Source: an uncultured Solirubrobacteraceae bacterium (GTDB lineage: Bacteria; Actinomycetota; Thermoleophilia; Solirubrobacterales; Solirubrobacteraceae). Taken from it: DNA of 64,000 nt. Shown here in pieces: positions 43,543 to 51,680 of this stretch (within the stretch, counting starts at the first letter, position 1; every line of letters starts with the position of its first letter). A program made the position numbers and the translations under genes. The notes under the pieces were generated by a model. That model did not search any database and had not been told where the DNA came from. It saw only the letters and a program-made list of their open reading frames with translations. The stretch spans positions 159,854 through 223,853 of the forward strand of contig CADCVR010000001.1 of assembly GCA_902806205.1 (NCBI GenBank), written 5' to 3'.

Positions 43543-44010
43543 TTAGCCCGTCGTGCCCGTTCCAGAGGACGAGTTCTCGGCCCACTTGGCGTCGTTCGGC
43601 GTGGAGGTGTAGGTCACCGAGCCGTTCGCGGCCTTGTTGATGTTGTACTTGTTGGCGGACTTCGAGGTCGCCTCGATGTTGTAGACCGGCGCGCCGTTGG
43701 TCAGCGTCGAGCCCGTGACGGCGACGTCGGTGCCCAGCGCAGCCAGTCCCGGGTTGCCGGCAGCGGTGCCGCAGGCGGCGGCGGTGGCGGTGGTGGCGTC
43801 GGCCAGGCAGGACTCGACCTGGGTGACCGCGTTGCGCGCATCGCTCTTGGCCGAGGCGTCCTGGGCCTTCTTCTGCTGACCGAGGAAGGTCGGCAGGGCG
43901 ATCGCGGCGAGGATGCCGATGATCAGGATGACGACGAGGAGCTCGATCAGGGTGAAGCCCTTCTCGTCGTCGTTGACGCCACGAAGGCGGTTGAGCATGC
44001 GCTGCAGCAT
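43543..44010 (-). CDS. pilA: type IV major pilin
   Basis: Structural subunit of the pilus. The 155-residue precursor has an 18-residue leader ending KG, then the mature FTLIELLVVILIIGILAAIALP helix with Glu5 and the usual Pro22, followed by GQQKKAQDASAKSDARNAVTQVESCLAD and a small Thr/Asn/Ser-rich globular domain with one Cys pair (ESCLAD, AACGTA). The ATG at 44010 is preceded by a strong GGAGG site 7 bases away; the frame extends a little upstream but similarity begins here. A c-di-GMP-I riboswitch lies 95 bases upstream and a strong hairpin follows the stop, so it is its own regulated transcript. Confidence 0.95.
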   Translation of the reverse strand: MLQRMLNRLRGVNDDEKGFTLIELLVVILIIGILAAIALPTFLGQQKKAQDASAKSDARNAVTQVESCLADATTATAAACGTAAGNPGLAALGTDVAVTGSTLTNGAPVYNIEATSKSANKYNINKAANGSVTYTSTPNDAKWAENSSSGTGTTG

Positions 44011-44104
44011 TGTGGTCCTCCTAGGATCACTTAGAACGGGATGTGAGAACTTCCAAGGGCCAGCTCCGCGGACGTCAGGGTCCCGCGGGGTCAACTCACA
44101 CCCC

Positions 44105-44184
44105 GGTGGCAGCTGGGCCGCCTCCCGTCCTCGGAAGGCCCCTGGCTTTGCGTCCCACCCTCACGGATGGTTTGCCCGTTCACC
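44105..44184 (-). promoter_or_regulatory. cyclic di-GMP-I (GEMM-I) riboswitch upstream of the pilin gene
   Basis: On the minus strand the diagnostic core is intact: GGGCAAACC (44169-44177), a short stem closed by a GUGA (GNRA) tetraloop, then GTGGGACGCAAAGCC (44144-44158), a second GC-rich stem (GGGGCC ... GGCCC) and a closing helix GGTG (44181-44184) with CACC (44105-44109). This is the GEMM-I consensus, which binds c-di-GMP at the three-way junction, with the GNRA loop docking into the other stem. About 95 nt separate it from the pilin ATG; an inverted CCGCGG...CCGCGG around 44068-44090 could belong to the expression platform. Whether c-di-GMP turns the gene on or off is not readable. Confidence 0.92.
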
Positions 44185-44293
44185 TCGGCGCTGGCTACTT
44201 CTGCCTCACCCATCGGTGGGCGGCGGCCGCGACCTTAGGGTCCAGACCCCAACTGCCCCGGTTCTGGACGTTCGTCGTAGGGCGCCCGGGCCC

Positions 44294-45130
44294 TCACTTC
44301 ACCGAGCCGGCCAGCAGCCCTTGCACGAAGTAGCGCTGGAAGGCGAGGAAGACCGCCAGCGGGATGGCCAGCGAGACGAATGACGCCGGCGCGATGAGCT
44401 CGATGTTCGACCCGAACTGGCGCAGCTGGGAGAAGATCGCGACGGTGATCGGCTGTGTGTCGCGACCGTAGGTCAGGGCGACGATGAGGTCGTTCCAGGT
44501 CCACAGGAACTGAAAGATCGCCAGCGACGCGATGGCCGGCAGGCCGAGGGGCAGGATGAGCTTGAAGAAGATCGTCAGCTCGGAGGCCCCGTCGATGCGC
44601 GCGGACTCCATGATGTCCTTGGGAATCCCGATGAAGAAGTTGCGCAGGAGAAAGATCCCGAAGGGCAGCCCGAAGGCCACGTGGAACAAGATCAGACCGA
44701 GCACCGTGTCGAACAGGCTGGTGGAGTTGTACAGCGAGAAGATCGGGATGAGCGCGACCTGCAGAGGAACGACGAGCAGCCCGATCACGACGACGAACAG
44801 CCCGTCGCGTCCGGGGAACTCGAGCCACGCGAACGCGTAGCCCGCCAGCGCGGCGATGAAGACGAGCAGGAGCGTGTTGCCGACCGCGATCTCCGCCGTG
44901 GTGACCAGCGCCTTCGTGAGGTCGTTGTTGTCAAAGAGCGCTCGGTAGTTGTCGAAGGTCATAGAGCTGGGCTTGGCCACGACGTTCCACCAACCCTCCC
45001 GGGCGATCTCGCCCTTGGGGATCAGGGACGTCAAGAAGAGCCCGAACGTCGGTACGAGCCACATCGCCGCGACCACGAGCAGGAACAGGTTCAGCGGGGC
45101 GCGGCGAACGACGCGCAGTACGGTGGCCAT
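44294..45130 (-). CDS. sugar ABC transporter permease (MalG/AglG-like)
   Basis: Second inner-membrane permease of a binding-protein-dependent importer. The 278 residues have six predicted TM helices and the EAA loop contacting the ATPase (MESARIDGASELTIFFKLILPLGLPAIASL). The N-terminus (MATVLRVVRRAPLNLFLLVVAAMWLVPTFGLFLTSL) and the large first periplasmic loop are typical of the MalG family. Its start shares one base with the upstream permease stop. Last gene of the operon; a short GGGC/GCCC hairpin follows immediately. Confidence 0.94.
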   Translation of the reverse strand: MATVLRVVRRAPLNLFLLVVAAMWLVPTFGLFLTSLIPKGEIAREGWWNVVAKPSSMTFDNYRALFDNNDLTKALVTTAEIAVGNTLLLVFIAALAGYAFAWLEFPGRDGLFVVVIGLLVVPLQVALIPIFSLYNSTSLFDTVLGLILFHVAFGLPFGIFLLRNFFIGIPKDIMESARIDGASELTIFFKLILPLGLPAIASLAIFQFLWTWNDLIVALTYGRDTQPITVAIFSQLRQFGSNIELIAPASFVSLAIPLAVFLAFQRYFVQGLLAGSVK

Positions 45131-46500
45131 CAGGTCTCCCTCTTGAAGCGGCGGACGTTGAGCGCGAGCACGGGGATGACGAGCAGGAACAAAAAGACGG
45201 CGATCGCCGATCCCAGCCCGAAGTCGTTGACGCCGCCGAACGACGTGCGCCACATCGCGAGGGCGATGACGTTCGCGTCGTCCTGCGAGGATCCGGGAGC
45301 CACCGACAACACGATGTCGAAGACCTTGAGGACGTTGATGAGCATCGTGATGAACACGACGGACAGCACCGGAGCGAGCATGGGCGCCGTCACCCGGCGG
45401 AAGACCTGCCACTCCGTCGCGCCGTCGGTGCGGGCCGCCTCGAGCACCTCGCGCGAGATCGCCGCCAACCCCGCCGCGATCACGACCATCGCGAACCCGG
45501 CCCACACCCAGATGTAGGCGATCATCACCGCCGGTGTGATGAGCTTGGGCCCGAGCCACGAGACCCCCGCAAACGGCTTCTGGAACGTCTCGGGTCCGAC
45601 CGCCGGACGGTAGGAGCCCGCCTTGACGCCCTCGAAGCTGAACGCTCCGCCCTCGCCGCTCTTGATCGTTCGCACGGCCCTGCCGCTTGCGTCGCGCAGC
45701 TGCACGGTGACGCCCTCCAGGCCGAGTTCCTGCGGCTCGACGACGCCGGGCCTTCCGCCCCCGGGCTTGAAGTCGCGCCAGGTGGTGCCCGTGATCGCCC
45801 CCGGCCTGGGCGTCGGCGCTTGGGCCTGCCGCGCGCCCTCGGGTACCTGCGCAGGCGGGATCCCGGTCAGGCCCAGCAGGGCGGTCTCCCCGGGCCGGAC
45901 GCTCGACTTCAGGACGAGGCCTCGCTCCGGAGTCCCGGCCAGTTCGGGGGTCGAGCCCTGGGCCGACGTCAAGACCCCGGCGGAGCTGAACGTGTCGTCG
46001 ACGACGTTGATCGCCGCGTTCACCGCCCCCTGCCCCGGATCCTGGGTGTACATGATGTGCCAGATCACCCCCGCGGCGAAGAGGGAGATCGCCATCGGCA
46101 TGAACACCGCGATCTTGAACGCGACCCCCCAGCGCACCCGCTCGGTGAGCACCGCGAAGATCAGCCCGATCGAGGTCACGAGCGCCGGCACGACGCCGAC
46201 CCAGATCGCGTTGTTCTGGATCGCCGTCTGCAGCGTGTCCGTCGTGAACAGCGCCCGGTAGTTCTCCAACCCGACCCAGTCGGAGCCGTCCCGGCCGTAG
46301 AAGCTGCGGACGAATGTCTTGAGGGTCGGATAGACGAGCCAGACGACGAGCATCACCGCGGCCGGGCCGAGGAACAGCGCGGTCATCGCTCTCTGTCCCC
46401 ACGGGCCGCCGGGAGCGGCGGACGGGCCGTCGTCGGTGCCGGCGCCGCGGGCGTGCACGCCCGCGGCGGCCGGCGGGACGGTGGAAGCCGAGTCCGCCAC
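45130..46500 (-). CDS. sugar ABC transporter permease (MalF-like) with inserted periplasmic Cna-B-like domain
   Basis: First permease of the importer; 456 residues, well above the usual 290-320. The permease core is split: TM helices from about 37 to 165, then an extra segment of about 150 residues (about 170-315), then the remaining helices with the EAA loop (REVLEAARTDGATEWQVFRRVTAPML). The insert contains TTWRDFKPGGGRPG and a beta-rich unit LEGVTVQLRDASGRAVRTI, then GAFSFEGVKAGSYRPAVG. This is the pattern of carboxypeptidase-regulatory/Cna-B-like folds, and it falls on the outer face. The operon order is ATPase, binding protein, this permease, MalG-like permease. Confidence 0.92.
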   Translation of the reverse strand: MADSASTVPPAAAGVHARGAGTDDGPSAAPGGPWGQRAMTALFLGPAAVMLVVWLVYPTLKTFVRSFYGRDGSDWVGLENYRALFTTDTLQTAIQNNAIWVGVVPALVTSIGLIFAVLTERVRWGVAFKIAVFMPMAISLFAAGVIWHIMYTQDPGQGAVNAAINVVDDTFSSAGVLTSAQGSTPELAGTPERGLVLKSSVRPGETALLGLTGIPPAQVPEGARQAQAPTPRPGAITGTTWRDFKPGGGRPGVVEPQELGLEGVTVQLRDASGRAVRTIKSGEGGAFSFEGVKAGSYRPAVGPETFQKPFAGVSWLGPKLITPAVMIAYIWVWAGFAMVVIAAGLAAISREVLEAARTDGATEWQVFRRVTAPMLAPVLSVVFITMLINVLKVFDIVLSVAPGSSQDDANVIALAMWRTSFGGVNDFGLGSAIAVFLFLLVIPVLALNVRRFKRET

Positions 46501-46507
46501 CGTCGGC

Positions 46508-47863
46508 CTACTTGAACGCCTTGGCGGCCGAGGCCTCCAGTTTGGTCGCGGTGCCGTCGACGTCCGTGGGCTTGGACAGGAAGTCCTGCAGGATCTTCCA
46601 CTCCCCCTGGCCGGGCGTGCCGCCGAACGAGGCCGGCGCGAGGTCGGACATGTCGAAGCGGAACGTCTTGGCCTGGGCGATCGCGGTCGCCGTCGTCCTC
46701 GTGGTCTCGTCGGGGTAGGCGTCCTCCGGGACGTTCTTGTTCGGGGAGGAGAACCCGCCGCGCCGCACCCAGATCTCCGCCGCCTCCGGGCTGGCGAGGT
46801 ACTTCACGAGCTCCTGGCCTGCCGGCGTGTCCTTGAACATCACCAGGGAATCCCCACCCCCGACGACCGCGCCCTCGGCGTCGCCGATCGTCGGGAACGG
46901 GAACACGTCATACCCGGTCTTGGCCTCCAGGTCGGTCTTGCCGGCCACCACTCCGGGCACGAAGTCCCCTTCGATGATCATCGCCGCCTTCGCCGGGTCC
47001 GCGAAGACCTTCGAGACGGCGGTCGGGAAGTCGGTCTCGAGCGCCCCGCTCTTGCCGCCCGCGAAGTTGGAGTCGTCACCGATGACCTGCGTCATCATCT
47101 TCAGCGCGTCCTTGACCGACGGGTCCGTCCACTTGATCTCGTGCGTGGCGAGCTGGTCGTACTTCTCCGGCCCGGCCTGACGCAGGTAGATGTTCTCGAA
47201 CAGGTCGGTGAGCGTCCATCCGTCCGCGCCGGCCACGGCGTAGGCGGGGGTACCCGACGCCTTCACCGTCTTGGCGGCCTGCACGAGCTCCTCGAACGTC
47301 TTGGGCGGCTGCACCCCGGCGGCCTCGAACGCCTTGACGTTGAACCAGACCGTGGACTTGTTCGCGCCCTTGAAGACGAAGCTGTACGCCTTCCCGTCGA
47401 TCGTCCCGAGCTTGTTGAAGTCCGCGGGGTAGTTGGCTTCGAGCTCCGCCTTGGCGAAGTCCAGCGGCTTGAGCGCGTCCTTCTCCTGCAGCTCGGCGAT
47501 CAGCCCCGGCTGGGCGACGGTCGCCAGGTCGGGCGGGTTGCCGCCCTCCACGGCCGTGCCGAGCACGGTGGGCACGTTGTCGCCCGCCGGGTTGTACTTG
47601 ACGGTCACCTTGGGAAACTTCCTCTCGAACCCGTCGAGGACGGCCTGGAACGACTTCTGCTCCTCGGCGGTCCAGACGCCGACGACCGACAGCTTGCCGG
47701 AGACGTTCGCCGCCGGCTTCTCCGCCGGGGTCGTGGTCGCCTTCTCGCTCGTGCTGGTGTCATCACCGCCGCAACCTGCGAGGGAAACGCTCGCCAGCAC
47801 CAGGGCAGCGAGGGTCTGAAGGGTGTAGCGATTCCTTTTCACGGGTGTCCTTTGTTCGGTCAT
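46508..47863 (-). CDS. sugar ABC transporter substrate-binding lipoprotein
   Basis: Captures the substrate outside the membrane and delivers it to the two permeases. The 451 residues have a lipoprotein signal peptide with lipobox LAGC (Cys31), a Thr/Ala-rich spacer and a two-lobed family-1 binding-protein fold (KLSVVGVWTAEEQKSFQAVLDGFERKFPKVTVKYNPAG; GGNPPDLATV; KAAMIIEGDFVPGVV). Similarity is to alpha-glucoside/maltose-type binding proteins, but the sugar is not certain. The start may be the GTG at residue 8 (VKRNRYTLQ). Overlaps the ATPase stop by 4 bases. Confidence 0.92.
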   Translation of the reverse strand: MTEQRTPVKRNRYTLQTLAALVLASVSLAGCGGDDTSTSEKATTTPAEKPAANVSGKLSVVGVWTAEEQKSFQAVLDGFERKFPKVTVKYNPAGDNVPTVLGTAVEGGNPPDLATVAQPGLIAELQEKDALKPLDFAKAELEANYPADFNKLGTIDGKAYSFVFKGANKSTVWFNVKAFEAAGVQPPKTFEELVQAAKTVKASGTPAYAVAGADGWTLTDLFENIYLRQAGPEKYDQLATHEIKWTDPSVKDALKMMTQVIGDDSNFAGGKSGALETDFPTAVSKVFADPAKAAMIIEGDFVPGVVAGKTDLEAKTGYDVFPFPTIGDAEGAVVGGGDSLVMFKDTPAGQELVKYLASPEAAEIWVRRGGFSSPNKNVPEDAYPDETTRTTATAIAQAKTFRFDMSDLAPASFGGTPGQGEWKILQDFLSKPTDVDGTATKLEASAAKAFK

Positions 47864-49059
47864 GAGTAGATGCCAAGCCCCGTCTCGGGGTCGAAGAAGT
47901 GCAGCGCCTGGGTGTCGACGGCGACCTGGGTCTCGTCCCCGGGCTTGACGCGGGAGCGCGGGGAGAAGCGGCCGACGATCCTCGTCGCGCGGTCCGGGGT
48001 GCCACCGGCAGGCGTCGGCACCCCGGCGTCCTCGGCGAGCTCGGCGACTTCAACGGTGCTCGCTACCGGGGCGTCGACGCCGAGGTGCACCATGATCTCC
48101 GAGCCGAGGGCCTCCCGCAGCTCCACCGTGCCTTGCAGCAAGCGGCCCGCGGGCACCTCACCGACGATGGCGGCGTCCTCGAGGTCCTCCGGGCGGATGC
48201 CGATCACGATCGGCCGGCCCTCGAACGCCGCGAGATCCGGCCGGGCGTCCAGGAGCCCGGAGTCGAGCGAGATGCTCTGCGACCCCAGGCGCGCGGCGAC
48301 GGAGCCGTTGGACCGCTCGAGCGTCCCCTCGAGCATGTTCATCGCGGGGCTGCCGATGAACCCGCCGACGAACAGGTTCACCGGATGGTCGTAGAGCTCC
48401 TGGGGCGACGCGACCTGCTGCAGCTCGCCCTTGCGCATGACCGCGACGCGATCGCCCATCGTCATGGCCTCGATCTGGTCGTGGGTGACGTAGATCGTCG
48501 TGACGCCGAGGTCCTGCTGCAGGCGCGCGATCTCCGCGCGCATCTGCACGCGCAGCTTCGCGTCGAGGTTCGACAGCGGCTCGTCCATCAAGAACGCCTG
48601 AGGCTGGCGCACGATCGCGCGGCCCATGGCGACGCGCTGGCGCTGCCCGCCGGACAGCGCCCGTGGCTTGCGCCGTAGGAACGCCTCGAGATCGAGCACG
48701 CGCGCCGCCTCCTGCACGCGCCGGTGGATCTCGTCCTTGGGCACCTTCTTCAGACGCAGCCCGAAGGCGATGTTCTCGTAGACCGACAGATGCGGGTACA
48801 GCGCGTAGCTCTGGAAGACCATCGCGATGTCGCGGTCCCGCGACGGCGTGTCGTTGATGACGCGTTCCCCGATCCGCAGCGTGCCGGAGGAGATCTCCTC
48901 CAGGCCCGCCACCATGCGCAGCGCGGTCGTCTTCCCGCAGCCCGAGGGCCCCACGAGCACCATGAACTCACCGTCGTCCACCTCGAAGGAGAGCGACCGC
49001 ACCGCACTCGTCCCGTCGGGATAGACCTTGCTTATCTCCTCGAACGCCACCTGCGCCAC
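47860..49059 (-). CDS. sugar ABC transporter ATP-binding protein (MsmK/UgpC-like)
   Basis: Powers the importer. The 399 residues have Walker A GPSGCGKTT, Q-loop VFQSYALYP, signature LSGGQRQRVAMGRA, Walker B AFLMDEPLSNLDAKLR and the switch His in VTHDQIEAM. A C-terminal OB-fold regulatory domain (about 240-399) is typical of MalK-type ATPases. It carries an extra stretch (about 335-365, ELAEDAGVPTPAGGTPD) relative to shorter homologues. It is the first gene of the operon; here the ATPase is linked, whereas many actinobacteria use one shared MsiK encoded elsewhere. The 220 bases before it hold the presumed promoter and a 22-bp palindrome. Confidence 0.95.
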   Translation of the reverse strand: MAQVAFEEISKVYPDGTSAVRSLSFEVDDGEFMVLVGPSGCGKTTALRMVAGLEEISSGTLRIGERVINDTPSRDRDIAMVFQSYALYPHLSVYENIAFGLRLKKVPKDEIHRRVQEAARVLDLEAFLRRKPRALSGGQRQRVAMGRAIVRQPQAFLMDEPLSNLDAKLRVQMRAEIARLQQDLGVTTIYVTHDQIEAMTMGDRVAVMRKGELQQVASPQELYDHPVNLFVGGFIGSPAMNMLEGTLERSNGSVAARLGSQSISLDSGLLDARPDLAAFEGRPIVIGIRPEDLEDAAIVGEVPAGRLLQGTVELREALGSEIMVHLGVDAPVASTVEVAELAEDAGVPTPAGGTPDRATRIVGRFSPRSRVKPGDETQVAVDTQALHFFDPETGLGIYS

Positions 49060-49254
49060 CGACCCTGTCTCCTCACTCCCACCGCCCGCCCTGCGCGCTC
49101 AAGCAACCTGGCGCGTTGGGAGCCGCGAGCGTATACGAGTTGCCTCGTGCCGACGCAAGATCGATCGCGAGCCGGACGGGTGTTCGTCGCCGTCCGTGGC
49201 GGGCGGCGAAAGCGGGTCAACTGCGGGCAGCGCGGACCCACCGGGCGTTACCGC

Positions 49255-49276
49255 CGACGTCGGCGCGCCGACGTCG
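49255..49276. repeat. 22-bp perfect palindrome
   Basis: CGACGTCGGCGCGCCGACGTCG reads the same on both strands. It lies 3 bases after the end of the minus-strand zinc-ribbon gene and about 195 bases upstream of the ABC operon start. It could form a terminator stem for the zinc-ribbon gene, or be an operator for a dimeric repressor of the transporter operon. There is no T-run, and no regulator gene is nearby to favour either. Confidence 0.6.
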
Positions 49277-49279
49277 CTG

Positions 49280-49468
49280 CTACGGCGTGGCGGCCGTCTC
49301 TCGCCAGTGGTGCTGCGCGTCGTGGCCGGCGATGCGGGCGCCGGTGCCCGAGCACCACGGGCACGGCTTGTCGGTCGGGGTCCCGCCGAGGTTCGAGACC
49401 ACGCGGCCGGTGCCGCGACAGGGTGAACACGATCCGGGCGGGGTGCGGTCCTGGTCGGCGTCGGTCAC
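49280..49468 (-). CDS. small DnaJ-type zinc-ribbon protein
   Basis: A 62-residue protein with two CxxCxGxG units (CSPCRGTG and CPWCSGTG) separated by 15 residues (RVVSNLGGTPTDKP), the same spacing logic as one zinc centre of the DnaJ cysteine-rich domain. The ends are short: an acidic N-terminus (MTDADQDRTPP) and a His-rich C-terminus (GHDAQHHWRE). No other domain fits. It probably binds one zinc ion; partner unknown. I recall similar small proteins in Thermoleophilia genomes. It stands alone, divergent from gluQ with 62 bases between starts. Confidence 0.8.
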   Translation of the reverse strand: MTDADQDRTPPGSCSPCRGTGRVVSNLGGTPTDKPCPWCSGTGARIAGHDAQHHWRETAATP

Positions 49469-49530
49469 GGGGGCGGAAGGCTAGCGCCGGGGCGAGCACG
49501 GCCACGAGACCAGGGTCAGCTACCGTCGCC

Positions 49531-50430
49531 GTGGTGCCCGACGGCCGCTACGCCCCCTCCCCCACCGGGACGCTGCACCTCGGCAACCTGCGCACCGCGT
49601 TGCTGGCCTGGCTGTTCGCGCGGGCCGGCGGCTCCCGCTTCGTCGTCCGGGTCGAAGACATCGACACCGGGCGTTCTCGCGAGCGCTTCGTCGCCGAGCA
49701 GCTCGCCGACCTGGCGGCGCTCGGGCTGGACTGGGACGCGCCCGTGGTCCGGCAGTCAGATCGAGGTGCGCTGTACGCGGATGCCCTCGCGGCGCTCGAC
49801 GCGGAGAGGCTCGTGTACCCGTGCTGGTGCACCCGCGCGGAGATCCGCCAGGCGTCGAGCGCGCCGCACGGCCCGCTGCCCGGCGGCGCCTATCCCGGCA
49901 CCTGCGCCGAGCTCCCCGCGGCGCGGCGCGCGGAGCGCGCGCGCTCGGGGCGGCCGGCGGCGCTGCGCGTGCGCGCCGCAGCGGCGCAGGTCACCGTCCA
50001 AGACAAGCTCCTCGGCCCGGTCCGCTCAACGGTCGACGACTTCGTGCTGCGCCGCGCGGACGGCGACTGGGCCTACAACCTCGCGGTCGTCGTCGACGAC
50101 CAGGCGCAGGGCGTCGGGGAGGTCGTCCGGGGCGCGGACCTGCTGGAGACGACGCCGCGCCAGGCCTGGCTGCATGGGGCGCTCGGCTACGGCGCGCCGC
50201 CGGCCTACGCGCACGTCCCCCTGCTCCTCGGAGCGGACGGCGGGCGCCTGGCCAAGCGCCACGGCGCGGTCACGCTGGCCGGCCGTGCGTCGCACGGTCA
50301 GTCGCCGGCGGACGTCCGCGCGGAGCTCGCGGCGTCGGTGGGCCTGTGCGCACCCGACGAGCACCTCGAGCCCGCCGAGCTCGTCGCGCGCTTCGACCCG
50401 GAGGGGCTCGCGGCCGCGTCCTGCGGTTAG
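49531..50430 (+). CDS. gluQ: glutamyl-Q tRNA(Asp) synthetase
   Basis: Loads glutamate onto the queuosine base at position 34 of tRNA(Asp); a truncated GluRS paralogue lacking the anticodon-binding domain. The 299 residues have the HIGH-like signature (YAPSPTGTLHLGNLRTALLAWLFAR), the zinc site CWCTR ... YPGTC, and the KMSKS-like LAKRHGAVTLA. This length and the zinc site separate it from full GltX (about 470). The start is one of two adjacent GTGs (49531 or 49534). It is followed after 12 bases by RNase D. Its presence implies that the organism makes or salvages queuosine. Confidence 0.92.
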   Translation: MVPDGRYAPSPTGTLHLGNLRTALLAWLFARAGGSRFVVRVEDIDTGRSRERFVAEQLADLAALGLDWDAPVVRQSDRGALYADALAALDAERLVYPCWCTRAEIRQASSAPHGPLPGGAYPGTCAELPAARRAERARSGRPAALRVRAAAAQVTVQDKLLGPVRSTVDDFVLRRADGDWAYNLAVVVDDQAQGVGEVVRGADLLETTPRQAWLHGALGYGAPPAYAHVPLLLGADGGRLAKRHGAVTLAGRASHGQSPADVRAELAASVGLCAPDEHLEPAELVARFDPEGLAAASCG

Positions 50431-50442
50431 GGTCGAGCGCCA

Positions 50443-51609
50443 ATGGCCCCGGACACCACCGCCCTCGCCGACCGCGCCCGCGAGACCGGGCGCCTCGGCA
50501 TCGACACCGAGTTCGTCGGCGAGGGTCGCTACCGGCCACTGCTGTGCCTCGTGCAGGTGGCCGTCCTCGACGACGCCGGTGCGCCGGAGATCACCGTCCT
50601 CGACCCGCTCGTCGGCGACGGGATCGACTTCGAGCCGCTCGCGGAGGTGCTCGCCGACCCATCCGTGGAGGTCGTGCTGCACGCCGGTCGCCAGGACGTG
50701 GCGCTTCTGCGCCGGGTCTGGAGCACGGAGCTCACGAGCATCTTCGACACGCAGATCGCCGCGGGGTTCGCGGGCCTGCGCGCGCAGCTCGGCTACGAGC
50801 CGCTGCTCAACGAGATCCTCGGCGTCCGCCTGCGCAAGTCGGCGAGCTTCACGAAGTGGGACACGCGCCCGCTGAGCCCGGAGCAGGTCGAGTACGCGCG
50901 CGAGGACGTGCTGCACATCCTGCAGCTCTCCGAGCGCCTCCAGGAGCGCCTCGGCGCGATGGGCCGCCTGCAGTGGGCCGTCGAGGAATGCCGCTTCCTC
51001 GAGGACGTCCGCGACGACCGGGACCCCGACACGCTCTTCGAGAAGCTTCCGCGGGTCGGGGGCCTGGAGCCCGCGGTCCGCGCGGTCGCGCGCGAGCTGA
51101 TCCTCTGGCGAGAGCTGACCGCCCGCGAGGTCGACCGCCCCGCTTCGAGCGTCCTGCAGGACGCGACGCTGGTGGAGATCGCCAAGCGCCGACCCAAGTC
51201 CGTCGACCGCCTCACGCAGATCCGCGGGCTGCACGAGGGGACGCTGCGCCGCCGCGGCGCGGACATCGTCGCGGCGGTGCAGCGCGGCCTGGAGCGGCCT
51301 CCGATCCCCTCGGGCTCCGAGCGCCCCGCCCAGCCCGGGCCGCAGGACGCGCCGCTCATCGCCCTGGCCGAGGCGCTGGTCCGCACGCGGGCGCTGGAGA
51401 ACGACCTCGCCTACGAGCTGATGGCCGCGCGCGCGGACCTGCAGCAGGTCGTCCTCGCGGTCCGCGACGGGCGCCCGCCCCCGGAGGTGCGCACGCTCCG
51501 GGGATGGCGCCGTGAGCTCATCGGCGACGAGCTGCTCGCGTTGCTGCGCGGTGATCTGGCCCTGGCGATGGGCCCCGACCGCCGCATCGAGGTCATCGCC
51601 CAGGACTGA
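50443..51609 (+). CDS. rnd: ribonuclease D (DEDDy 3'-5' exonuclease)
   Basis: Trims 3' ends of tRNA precursors and other small RNAs. The 388 residues have the exonuclease motifs IDTEFVGEGRY (Exo I, Asp and Glu), VEVVLHAGRQDVALL (Exo II) and YAREDVLHILQL (Exo III with Tyr and Asp). They are followed by an HRDC domain (about 205-285, RVGGLEPAVRAVARELILWRELTAREVDRP ... QIRGLHEG) and a second helical HRDC-like region (about 300-388). Length and domain order match bacterial RNase D. It lies in a tRNA-processing pair with gluQ, and its 3' end converges on the secreted protein gene. Confidence 0.94.
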   Translation: MAPDTTALADRARETGRLGIDTEFVGEGRYRPLLCLVQVAVLDDAGAPEITVLDPLVGDGIDFEPLAEVLADPSVEVVLHAGRQDVALLRRVWSTELTSIFDTQIAAGFAGLRAQLGYEPLLNEILGVRLRKSASFTKWDTRPLSPEQVEYAREDVLHILQLSERLQERLGAMGRLQWAVEECRFLEDVRDDRDPDTLFEKLPRVGGLEPAVRAVARELILWRELTAREVDRPASSVLQDATLVEIAKRRPKSVDRLTQIRGLHEGTLRRRGADIVAAVQRGLERPPIPSGSERPAQPGPQDAPLIALAEALVRTRALENDLAYELMAARADLQQVVLAVRDGRPPPEVRTLRGWRRELIGDELLALLRGDLALAMGPDRRIEVIAQD

Positions 51610-51680
51610 GCCGGAGCCTCGACGCCGGCGGTGAGTAGAAAGCTGCGGCGCGTTACCGCCGGGATCTGCGGTTTTGGGGT

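Noticed and set aside
44240..44269. A 7-bp inverted repeat GTCCAGA/TCTGGAC with a long loop upstream of the GEMM aptamer
   Set aside because: Loop of 16 bases and a short stem; could be chance. No T-run and no clear link to either flanking gene.
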